A stretch of 64,000 nt of DNA from a virus, in the IMG/VR virus record IMGVR_UViG_3300043777_000365, positions 1-64,000 of that record; one strand, written 5' to 3'. Under the pieces are notes generated by a model. It ran no database searches and was not told the origin of the DNA. It saw only the letters and a program-made list of their open reading frames with translations. Positions 29,578-36,577 of this stretch are shown in pieces (within the stretch, counting starts at the first letter, position 1; each line of letters starts with the position of its first letter). The position numbers and the translations under genes are program-made.

Positions 29578-32424
29578 TCAGGTGACCCCGCTCGACTGCT
29601 GGGTCGAGGTCGGCTTCGTCCCCGCCTGCGGCATCAGCGTCGAGTCGTCGAAGCCGCTGTTCGCGTCAAGCGCCACCTCGACGAAGTTGACCGCGTCGAC
29701 CTCGATCGTGAGCCCCTGGTCCACGTCCCACGCGAGCGAGTCGCTCTTCACGACGAACTGGCTCTGGAAGCTCGTGGACGAGAACGCCTTGAGGTACGCG
29801 CTGATGAACTGCGGGTCGAACCCGAGCGCGGACAGCTGCTGCTGGGCGGCGGCCTGCTGGGTGGCGGCGTCCTCGAGCTCGCCGATGGAGTGCTGCACGG
29901 CGGTGGGCTGGCTCGTGTCCACCCGGTCGACCAGGTACTCGATGCGGTCGCCGGCGAGCATGTCGAGCACGTCCGGGTCGGAGTTGTCGCCGCCGTAGCT
30001 CGCGGTGTTGCGCGCGGTGAGCTTCACCTGCAGCTCCCCGCGGTTCAGCCCCTCGTAGTAGTGCTGCGCCGCCACCTGGAGCGTGTTGAGGTCGGTGATG
30101 CCGCTGACGGTGTAGACGCAGTACTTGGTGACGTTGCCGCCGTCGCCGGGGAGGGTGGAGACGGGGCGGATGTTCTTGGTGGGGGTGCCGGTGGAGCTGC
30201 CCTGCTTCAGCGGGGGGTGGCGCGCGACGAGAGTTTGCTTCTTGGACTCGTCGTAGCAGTTGTGGGTTATGATCCCGTCCGACGTGAACCAACCCGACCG
30301 AGTCTGGAGATTGTAGACGTGCCCCGACCAAGCAGAACGCTCGACCTTGAGGACCTTGCTCGTCGTTACGCGGACGGAGCCACGTTCGCCGAGCTCGAAC
30401 GCGCCGAGAACCTCCCGCACAACGCCTTGTGCAGGCACTTCCGACGAGCTGGGATTCCGACTCGCACCGGTGGCGTGGAGCGGAATCGCAAACATCGAAG
30501 AGAGCTGGCGATGTTGCTGGAGAAGCTTCCAGACCTTCCGCAACAATATGCGACCGGGGCCGCCTCCATCCGAGACTTGTCGAGGTCGTTCCACCTGGAC
30601 AGCAAAGTCGTCCGAGACTTGCTCGTCCTCGCCGGGGTCGAGGTCCGAACTTTGTGCGCCGCCAGCCAAAACCGCTTCCGAAAACTCGGACCAGAGGGAG
30701 CCAAAGCCCTCACCGAGCCCATGCACGCCGCCGTGCGCGGTCGCCGCTGGCCTCGTGAGCTCGTGCGCCGAATGCAGGAGGAACGAGCAAAGGCGCTGCA
30801 GAAGTCTCGTCGCCACGAAGGTCGGTTCGAGGCCGAGCTTGCCAAAATGCTTCGGCGCCGAGGACTGCGGCCCGTCCCGCAGCAAGCCGTTGGTCGTTAC
30901 AACCTCGACCTCGGACTCCATCCCATCGCCGTGGAAGTCCACCTTTCCGGTGGGTCTCCTCTCCACTCCGCCCGCCTTCGAAAGCGAGTCAAAGACCTTG
31001 CCGATCTCGGTTGGTCCAGCGTCTTCGTTTGGCTCAACCCCAGGTCCCCGCTTCGGGAGGGCGCAGCAGACAAGATCGTCGCCCTCCACGAGCTCGCCCA
31101 TCGCGACCCATCCGCGCGCCGTGAGCACTGGGTGATTCGGGGTTCCGGAGAGGACCCGCCCGTTCCAGGCACGTGCGGTTACAAGGGTCCCTGAGTACCA
31201 CCGCCGATAGGCCTTCTCGACGTCCCTGGCCGCGACGACCGAGTCGCCCACCAGGCAGCGAAGCTCGATGGCCTTGCGGGCGGTGCGGGTGTACTTGCGC
31301 CCGCACTTCGCGCTCTTGAGGTTCCGCCCCCAGACGAACGTGCGCAGCGGGTGCACCTGGCCGTCGGCCCACGTGTAGCCGGTGAACGGGTCGTCGTAGC
31401 GGGGAGGGAACCCCTTGCTCGTCGCGGAGCGGACCCGCTGGATGACGACCGTGGTCCCCTCGACGCGGCAGTTGTGCCCGACGAGGAGCATGATCTCGAC
31501 GAGGTAGTCCCACACGCTCATCTTGTTGGTGCCGCTGGTGCCGCCGCCCTTGTTCGCGGTGGGGCCGCCGAGGTCGGGCCGGTACGCGCTCGGCCCCATC
31601 GACGTCGAGAGCATCGGGATGCTGCCGGAGGGGACCGCCGGCCGGTACTCGACCGACAGCCCCTGGAACTGGGGGAAGTTGGTGAGCAGCTGGGCCACGG
31701 CCTGGTCCAGGGGCTTGGTCACGTCGATGGAGAGCATCGGCGGCATCTCCTGGTCGAGCAGGAGGCGCGTGTTGTCGACGCACTTCATCCGCACGAGCGC
31801 CGTGCCCTCCGACGAGAACTCGTAGTCCCAGTCGTCGACCCAGCCCTGGAAGCGGAGGTTCGTGCGGGGGTTGCCCTTGGAGTCGACCCACGTGTCCGGG
31901 ACCATGTTCACCGGGGTGGCGGTCTGCGTCTGGCCCTGCGTGGCGGTCTGCGTCTGCCCGGCCACCCCCTGGGAGAACTGGTCTTGGGTGAGCATGCCCA
32001 GGTAGAACTCGATGGCGACGGAGCGGAACGCGCGCGGGTCCACCGGCAGGTCGATGTAGCGGAAGGCGACGTCGAGCGTGTCGCCCTGCTTCCAGCCGTT
32101 GCGGCCCATCTTCGCGTCGTGGGGGATGATGCCCGCGACCACCTGGGTGAGCCCGTCGGAGCTCGAGCTCTGCGCCTGCGGCCCGCCGGGGGCGGCCTGG
32201 GCGCCGGCCGCCGCGATGACGTAGCGGGTGATCCCCGCCGGGGCGGTGGGGTCCTGCTGGTAGGTGAGGGGGGCGTTCTGGGAGACGGTGCCCTTGAGCA
32301 GCTGCGGGGGCTGGAGCGTGGACGGGTCGACGATGCTGTCCGCGTACTCCTCGAGCCGGAGGATGAGCCGGATCTTCGCCCCCGGGAAGTACGACTGGTC
32401 GGTCGGGTAATCTTGGTTGGGCAC
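29578..32424 (-). CDS. Baseplate hub protein interrupted by an intein
   Basis: The 948-aa precursor is the gpD/gp27-like hub that holds the spike. Extein residues 1-389 and 723-948 give a 615-aa mature protein. The N-extein contains IRLILRLEEYADSI, DVAFRYIDLPVDPRAF and RFQGWVDDWDY; the C-extein ends in a Gln-rich helix and SSGVT. The intein begins at Cys390 and ends at Asn722 with Cys723 as the +1 residue. GTG start, 7 nt after TAAGCT. Without splicing the hub would be blocked. Confidence 0.85.
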   Translation of the reverse strand: MPNQDYPTDQSYFPGAKIRLILRLEEYADSIVDPSTLQPPQLLKGTVSQNAPLTYQQDPTAPAGITRYVIAAAGAQAAPGGPQAQSSSSDGLTQVVAGIIPHDAKMGRNGWKQGDTLDVAFRYIDLPVDPRAFRSVAIEFYLGMLTQDQFSQGVAGQTQTATQGQTQTATPVNMVPDTWVDSKGNPRTNLRFQGWVDDWDYEFSSEGTALVRMKCVDNTRLLLDQEMPPMLSIDVTKPLDQAVAQLLTNFPQFQGLSVEYRPAVPSGSIPMLSTSMGPSAYRPDLGGPTANKGGGTSGTNKMSVWDYLVEIMLLVGHNCRVEGTTVVIQRVRSATSKGFPPRYDDPFTGYTWADGQVHPLRTFVWGRNLKSAKCGRKYTRTARKAIELRCLVGDSVVAARDVEKAYRRWYSGTLVTARAWNGRVLSGTPNHPVLTARGWVAMGELVEGDDLVCCALPKRGPGVEPNEDAGPTEIGKVFDSLSKAGGVERRPTGKVDFHGDGMESEVEVVTTNGLLRDGPQSSAPKHFGKLGLEPTFVATRLLQRLCSFLLHSAHELTRPAATAHGGVHGLGEGFGSLWSEFSEAVLAGGAQSSDLDPGEDEQVSDDFAVQVERPRQVSDGGGPGRILLRKVWKLLQQHRQLSSMFAIPLHATGASRNPSSSEVPAQGVVREVLGAFELGERGSVRVTTSKVLKVERSAWSGHVYNLQTRSGWFTSDGIITHNCYDESKKQTLVARHPPLKQGSSTGTPTKNIRPVSTLPGDGGNVTKYCVYTVSGITDLNTLQVAAQHYYEGLNRGELQVKLTARNTASYGGDNSDPDVLDMLAGDRIEYLVDRVDTSQPTAVQHSIGELEDAATQQAAAQQQLSALGFDPQFISAYLKAFSSTSFQSQFVVKSDSLAWDVDQGLTIEVDAVNFVEVALDANSGFDDSTLMPQAGTKPTSTQQSSGVT
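30259..31257 (-). other. Intein in hub gene
   Basis: 333 residues. Block A starts CLVGDSVV; the RRWYSGTLVTAR segment and block B GTPNHPVLTARGWV follow. Block F and G are VYNLQTRSGWF and GIITHN|C. All splicing residues (Cys1, TxxH in block B, His-Asn, Cys+1) are present. The middle ~250 residues have no LAGLIDADG or HNH motif and are the antisense translation of the endonuclease on the other strand. Confidence 0.9.
30319..31194 (+). CDS. Vsr-like homing endonuclease antisense within intein
   Basis: A 291-aa protein, GTG start 9 nt after TGGAG. Two tandem helix-turn-helix units (12-48 and 73-111) precede a Vsr/EDxHD-type nuclease: FEAELAKML (Glu171/173), GRYNLDLGL with Asp197, IAVEVHLSGG with Glu206 and His208, and GWSSVFVWL. 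It lies wholly inside the intein coding region, opposite strand, with codons exactly aligned to intein codons. It should cut intein-free hub genes to spread the intein. Lower GC than the hub. Confidence 0.8.
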   Translation: MPRPSRTLDLEDLARRYADGATFAELERAENLPHNALCRHFRRAGIPTRTGGVERNRKHRRELAMLLEKLPDLPQQYATGAASIRDLSRSFHLDSKVVRDLLVLAGVEVRTLCAASQNRFRKLGPEGAKALTEPMHAAVRGRRWPRELVRRMQEERAKALQKSRRHEGRFEAELAKMLRRRGLRPVPQQAVGRYNLDLGLHPIAVEVHLSGGSPLHSARLRKRVKDLADLGWSSVFVWLNPRSPLREGAADKIVALHELAHRDPSARREHWVIRGSGEDPPVPGTCGYKGP

Positions 32425-32480
32425 GCTCCTGAGCTTAGTTGGAAACCCGGGTTTCCAACCGATGGCGGCATGATGGGCCT
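32425..32480. promoter_or_regulatory. Divergent promoters around a palindrome
   Basis: TAAGCT (32432-32437, minus) faces the hub GTG at 7 nt; CATGAT (32469-32474, plus) faces the 32481 ATG at 6 nt; the perfect palindrome (32439-32458) lies between and touches the region of both -35 positions. Confidence 0.6.
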
Positions 32481-32822
32481 ATGTCAGGCCACGTCGACCA
32501 GCGGAACCGAGACCTGCGCGTGCTGCGCGAACTCTGCGAGGAGGGAGAGGTCGAAGGGACCTCGCTCGACGTGCCAGAGGCGTTCTACGAGATGCTCGTG
32601 CGGGTCGAGGAACGAGGCCTGGTCCTCACCCCGAAGCAGCGCAAGTGGGTGAACGACGTCGCCGCCAAGTCGGGCTTCATCGAAGAGAGCGCTGGCCCAG
32701 AAGAGGACGGGGGACCCGAGCCCGCGTGCTTCACCGACGGCCCCATCCCTCGCGGCAAGGAGGTCGAGCTGCTCGTGCGCGACAAGCCGCTGCGTCCGCC
32801 GGCGAGGACCCCAGACCGATGA
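32481..32822 (+). CDS. Hypothetical protein of plus-strand cassette
   Basis: A 113-aa protein (MSGHVDQRNRDLRVLRELC). Helical N-terminal part with VLTPKQRKWVNDVAAKSGF, then an acidic stretch and a Pro/Arg tail. First of four plus-strand genes between hub and LysM baseplate genes. Confidence 0.7.
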   Translation: MSGHVDQRNRDLRVLRELCEEGEVEGTSLDVPEAFYEMLVRVEERGLVLTPKQRKWVNDVAAKSGFIEESAGPEEDGGPEPACFTDGPIPRGKEVELLVRDKPLRPPARTPDR

Positions 32823-33010
32823 CTCGCAGACGGGAGGCCACCGTAACCATCGAGGGCTACCACCTCGGCTCCGGGCAGGTGACGGCCCTGCGGGTCGCGT
32901 GCACGAGCTGGCTGTGCGAGCTGGACGAGGGCCACGCCGCGGAGCTCGGGGAGATTGGCCGGCTCTACCAAGAGCGACTACGCGAAGTCCTCGCGATGTT
33001 GGTCGACTGA
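32819..33010 (+). CDS. Small hypothetical protein
   Basis: A 63-aa protein (MTRRREATVTIEGYHLGSG); beta hairpin then helix with two Cys. ATG overlaps the preceding TGA. Confidence 0.65.
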   Translation: MTRRREATVTIEGYHLGSGQVTALRVACTSWLCELDEGHAAELGEIGRLYQERLREVLAMLVD

Positions 33011-33213
33011 TGCCCGACTCGGAAGCGCCCGACCCGCCCGAATCCGACCCCTACTGCCGGCATTGGTCGGCGATCTGGGACTGCGAGGTCAAGTGCGCAA
33101 GGTGTGGGCACGAGTGCCGCAAGCACGACCACGATGTCTCCTTCGTGGAGGGCGAAGGAATCTCGTGCGAGGAGTGCGGGTGTCCGGCCTGGGTGGAACC
33201 ATTGGAACCATGA
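33010..33213 (+). CDS. Small zinc-ribbon protein
   Basis: A 67-aa protein with CARCGHEC and CEECGCPAW clusters, clearly metal binding. ATG overlaps the upstream TGA (TGATG). Confidence 0.7.
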   Translation: MPDSEAPDPPESDPYCRHWSAIWDCEVKCARCGHECRKHDHDVSFVEGEGISCEECGCPAWVEPLEP

Positions 33214-33479
33214 AATTAGAGATGCTCTATGCCGAATGCTGGAAGCTAAGCGGGCGAACCTTTCACTTGGAGGTCCTCACCGACCGGTTGGGATGTTGCA
33301 CGACCATCAACTGGACCGCGTTGGTGCGTGGCGTCCCTTATCAGCTCATGATCCCGATCCTCGAGAATGGTCGCACGACGGGAGACCCGATCGACTTGCT
33401 CCGGACTCTCCTCGAGCAGGCGCACTCCTGCCTGCAAGAAGTCGCCGCTAGACCGTCGTCGCCGACTGCTGGCTCGTAA
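33210..33479 (+). CDS. Hypothetical protein, lower GC
   Basis: An 89-aa protein (MKLEMLYAECWKLSGRTFH), beta strands then a helix (LLRTLLEQAHSCLQEV). Its 3' end overlaps the end of the opposing baseplate gene by about 30 nt. Lower GC than neighbours. Confidence 0.65.
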   Translation: MKLEMLYAECWKLSGRTFHLEVLTDRLGCCTTINWTALVRGVPYQLMIPILENGRTTGDPIDLLRTLLEQAHSCLQEVAARPSSPTAGS

Positions 33480-34788
33480 GCGCCGGGACGAGCAGCACGT
33501 CCCCGCCCACGAACGTCGCGAGCCCCCAGGGCAGGTGGTTCGCCCGCAGGAGGAACAGCGCCTGCTCCGCGCTCCCGTAGAACTTCCTCGCGATCCACTG
33601 CGGCGTGTCGCCGGCCTTGGCCGTGTACACCGCGACGAGCCCCGCGGTGGTCATGCCGGCCGTCTGTTGCCCGCTCACGCGGCCGCCGCCCGGGTTGCTC
33701 GAGATGCGAGGCAGCGCCTTCGTCCGGGTGTCGCTCGCGGTCTTGGCCAGCTGCGCCGCGCTCGTCATCAGGTCGGACACGTACTTGGACGCGCGCAGGT
33801 AGTCCGCCAGGCTCGACCCGTTCTGCACGTCGAGCTCGAACGGCACCGCCGACAGGCTCTGGCGGAAGTTGTTCGCCGCCACGATGGTCGTCGAGCACAT
33901 CGCGACGACGTTCTGCGACTGGGCGATGGGGGTGGTCTTCAGCTTGTTGGCGAGGGCGCTCGCCTGCGCGTAGCGGTTCTGGATCTGCTGGAGGTTGGTG
34001 TTGAGCGTGGACACGGCCGCCGTGAGCGCCGGGCTCACCGCCTCGAGCCGGCCGAGCGTGGTCGCCGTCGCCCCGAAGCCGATGCCGCTGGAGAAGCCGC
34101 TGCCCCCGCTCACCACCCCGAAGCCGAAGCTACCCCCCAACGAGGCGGACAGCCCGATGGACGCGCTAAAGAACGCCGCCGTCGGGGCCGTGAGGACCAT
34201 CGTGTCGTTCAGGGCGCCGATGACGGCGCTGCCGAGCGTGGCGACGTCGGTGTCGCGGGTGCTCGCCGCCACCTGCTGTGCGCCGCCCCGACCGTCCCAG
34301 TCGAACTTGATGGTCCAGTGGATGTCGTCGACGTCGTCGTGCGGGAACTCCCACTCCGTCGCCCGCCCCGTCCGCACGACGCTGTACTGGTAGGCGGACA
34401 CGTCCCCGCTGATCGGGTCGACCTCCTCCTTGTCCACGGTCCAGGTCACCTGCAGCCGCGCCCCCTGGAAGAACATCAGGTCGAGGAAGTTCTTCAGCAC
34501 CGTCGGGGTCGCCGTGGCCTGGTCCCCCTGCTGCGAGGAGCCGTACGTGGACGGGGCGCGCGCCATCATGTTGCGGCGCCACTGCCCCTCCCACGTGGAG
34601 GGCATCTCGCGCGGGCCGAGCACCTGCTGCGTCGCGGTGGTGCCGTTGCCCGGGTACCAGTCGGTGATGACCTTCTGCGAGGTCTTCCACGACGCCCCCC
34701 AGTTGGGCAGTGCCGGGCCGATGAGGCTGACGCGCCGCCCTTGGCTGCCGCTGATCTCGACGATGCTGATGACCGACCCGGCCGCCAT
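33448..34788 (-). CDS. LysM-containing baseplate/tail protein
   Basis: A 446-aa protein. N-terminal beta domain (GSVISIVEISGSQGRRVSL, IKFDWDGRGGAQQV), a Gly/Ser linker near 185-215, a long helical region (225-340), and a C-terminal LysM-like domain (YTAKAGDTPQWIARKFYGS, ending GGDVLLVPAL). This matches baseplate proteins such as T4 gp53 or P2 gpX relatives that lie between tape measure and hub. TAAGGT stands 6 nt before the ATG. Confidence 0.78.
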   Translation of the reverse strand: MAAGSVISIVEISGSQGRRVSLIGPALPNWGASWKTSQKVITDWYPGNGTTATQQVLGPREMPSTWEGQWRRNMMARAPSTYGSSQQGDQATATPTVLKNFLDLMFFQGARLQVTWTVDKEEVDPISGDVSAYQYSVVRTGRATEWEFPHDDVDDIHWTIKFDWDGRGGAQQVAASTRDTDVATLGSAVIGALNDTMVLTAPTAAFFSASIGLSASLGGSFGFGVVSGGSGFSSGIGFGATATTLGRLEAVSPALTAAVSTLNTNLQQIQNRYAQASALANKLKTTPIAQSQNVVAMCSTTIVAANNFRQSLSAVPFELDVQNGSSLADYLRASKYVSDLMTSAAQLAKTASDTRTKALPRISSNPGGGRVSGQQTAGMTTAGLVAVYTAKAGDTPQWIARKFYGSAEQALFLLRANHLPWGLATFVGGDVLLVPALTSQQSATTV

Positions 34789-34797
34789 GGACCGACC

Positions 34798-35142
34798 TTA
34801 CAGCAGGGACCGGAACCCCGGGCGGGAGCGGACCGGCCGCCTGGCCCGCCGCGCGCCCAAGCGCCCCTTGGGGACGCGCCGAGGGAGGACCGGGGCGTTG
34901 GGCAGGGGAGGCTCGGGCGGGGCCGCGGAGGCCAGCCAGAGCGCCGCGGGAGGGCAGCTCTTGCCCTTCGCCCCCTGCCGGTAGTGCGGCGGGGGCTCGA
35001 CCCTTGGCGGCGGGGGGATGTTGCTGGCCGCCTGGGCGTACGAGTGGCTGTACCCGAAGCTGTCCACGTAGAGGAACGTCGACGACGTCCCTTGGTACCA
35101 CTGCTGCTGGAAGCCCCCGGTGGGGAGCGGGTTCGAGACCAC
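34798..35142 (-). CDS. Pro/Arg-rich hypothetical protein
   Basis: A 114-aa protein, GTG start (MVSNPLPTGGFQQQWYQG). An aromatic N-terminal 35 residues precede a disordered, basic Pro-rich tail. Located within the tail module; function unknown. Confidence 0.6.
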   Translation of the reverse strand: MVSNPLPTGGFQQQWYQGTSSTFLYVDSFGYSHSYAQAASNIPPPPRVEPPPHYRQGAKGKSCPPAALWLASAAPPEPPLPNAPVLPRRVPKGRLGARRARRPVRSRPGFRSLL

Positions 35143-35154
35143 GACGCCTCCCCC

Positions 35155-35412
35155 TCAGTGTGTGAACCGACCTTGGTCGTCCCTCGGTTGGTCCCCGCCA
35201 GACCCGGCCAGCCCGAACTTCTCCGCGTCCGCCTTCGAGTGCACGTAGGCGGTCTTGCCTTGGGCCCTCAACTCTTTGCCGTAGGCGTGGGCTTCCTTCT
35301 TCGACGCGTGGTCCTTCACCGTCCTCGTGCCATCGGCGTTGTGCACGACCGAGACGTAGGGCGTCCCCTTGCCCTTGGGACTTTTCGACTTGGCCCAGCT
35401 GCTCAGCGACAC
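35155..35412 (-). CDS. Small basic hypothetical protein
   Basis: An 85-aa protein (MSLSSWAKSKSPKGKGTPY). The central part, VSVVHNADGTRTVKDHASKKEAHAYGKELR, reads as a short strand-helix fold seen in small DUF2188-like proteins. Ends DDQGRFTH. Confidence 0.6.
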   Translation of the reverse strand: MSLSSWAKSKSPKGKGTPYVSVVHNADGTRTVKDHASKKEAHAYGKELRAQGKTAYVHSKADAEKFGLAGSGGDQPRDDQGRFTH

Positions 35413-35422
35413 GGGCGCGGCC

Positions 35423-35896
35423 TTACTTGATGCCGGCCCACTTCTTCAGCGGGTTGGTCGACGCGCCGGCCCCGCCAGGAGACTTGCCGGGGACCGGGAG
35501 GCCAGCCGCGGCGGCCGCCGCCCGGTCGCTGCTCGAGGGGCCGTCGCTGCCCATCGGGTTGCTCGACCCCGAGGAGCTGGAGCCGGACGAGCCGGAGCTC
35601 CCGCTCGAGGACCCGCTCGACCCCGACGACGAGTCGCTCGAGTCGCTCGAGTCGCTCGACGAGGAGGACGAGTCGCTGCTGGAGCTGCTGTCGCTCGAGT
35701 CCGAGGACGACGAGCTGCTGTCGCTCGAGTCGCTGGAGCTCGAGGATGAGCCAGAGGAGCCGCTCGACCCGCCGCTGGAGTCGGAGCTGCCGCTCGAGGA
35801 CGAGTCGCTGGAGCCCGAGGAGCTGGAGCCAGACGAGCCCGAGCTGGAGCCTCCGGACGAGGGGAAGGGCATGGGGTCGAGCGGTGCGTTTGCCAT
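35423..35896 (-). CDS. Ser/Gly/Asp-rich low-complexity protein
   Basis: 157 aa from the ATG at 35896. Residues 12-115 are almost only Ser, Gly and Asp in short repeats (SSGSS, SSDSS), then a short Pro/Gly segment ending NPLKKWAGIK. Surely disordered. The repeat DNA is prone to slippage, so length may vary between isolates. Confidence 0.6.
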   Translation of the reverse strand: MANAPLDPMPFPSSGGSSSGSSGSSSSGSSDSSSSGSSDSSGGSSGSSGSSSSSSDSSDSSSSSSDSSDSSSSSDSSSSSSDSSDSSDSSSGSSGSSSGSSGSSGSSSSGSSNPMGSDGPSSSDRAAAAAAGLPVPGKSPGGAGASTNPLKKWAGIK

Positions 35897-35938
35897 GCGC
35901 CTACCCATACCAACGTCTGGGGAAACCCGCACCCAGGG

Positions 35939-36553
35939 CTACCCGTACAGGCGCAAGATCTCTCTGGCCCAGGCGACTTTGTCGGACACCCGTTGACCGG
36001 CCGGCTGGGAGCTCGTCCAGAGCTCGAGGTTGCAACACGTGGCCGGACAACCCCCGAACTCGTGCCCCTTCTTGAGCCGGTTGTCATCCTTCACTCCGTT
36101 CTTGTGGTGGGGTGTCTCGTGCTTCTCGAGTGGGCGGCCTAGCGAACGCGCCATCACGAGGCGATGCTCGAACACGTATCCAGACGTGTTCGATGGTCGA
36201 CTGCGACTCATCGCAAACAAAGGATCCGTGTGGTCAATCCACACTTCGACGTAGCCATGTTTGGTGAGTTGTCGTCCGCCCTTCCACCGCCCGCTACTTT
36301 TCCCCACGCCACCCCGGCTAGGCTGCCCGGTGAGTTCCGCTCGCAACCGGTCCCCGCGGAAACACCCACAAGATCTGCTTCTCCCGGTGAGCAAAGAAGT
36401 TCGAAGAACGATTTTGGTCCGCCCGCATTGACAACGACACATTGCCGCCGGCCAAAGATCAGATCTTCTTCCCACCAACTTCGTCGTGAGGCCCAACACC
36501 GTCCAACGATCGAACCGGGCTCCCACCTTGAGAGGTTCCACATGTCTGAACAT
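35939..36553 (-). CDS. HNH homing endonuclease
   Basis: A 204-aa nuclease. An N-terminal zinc module (CRCQCGRTKIVLRTSLLTGR, CGC) is followed by the HNH core: VFEHRLVMARSLGRPL, HHKNGVKDDNR and NLELWTSSQPAG. GC is much lower than the tape measure gene just upstream (25 nt away). Free-standing mobile gene; probably targets a tail gene nearby. Confidence 0.85.
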   Translation of the reverse strand: MFRHVEPLKVGARFDRWTVLGLTTKLVGRRSDLWPAAMCRCQCGRTKIVLRTSLLTGRSRSCGCFRGDRLRAELTGQPSRGGVGKSSGRWKGGRQLTKHGYVEVWIDHTDPLFAMSRSRPSNTSGYVFEHRLVMARSLGRPLEKHETPHHKNGVKDDNRLKKGHEFGGCPATCCNLELWTSSQPAGQRVSDKVAWAREILRLYG

Positions 36554-36577
36554 GGGATAAAGCTTACTACGATTCGT

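Noticed and set aside
35423-35896. Repeat array resembling a CRISPR or satellite
   Set aside because: The repetitive DNA encodes a Ser/Gly/Asp-rich protein in one good frame; units are short and irregular.
36087-36100. CCTTCACTCCG, similar to the CRISPR repeat
   Set aside because: It lies within the HNH coding sequence at conserved residues (NGVKDDN) and only 11-14 bases match; probably chance.
36554-36577. Group I intron around the HNH gene next to the tape measure
   Set aside because: The tape measure ends normally before the HNH gene and no second exon or intron core could be seen; a free-standing nuclease is simpler.
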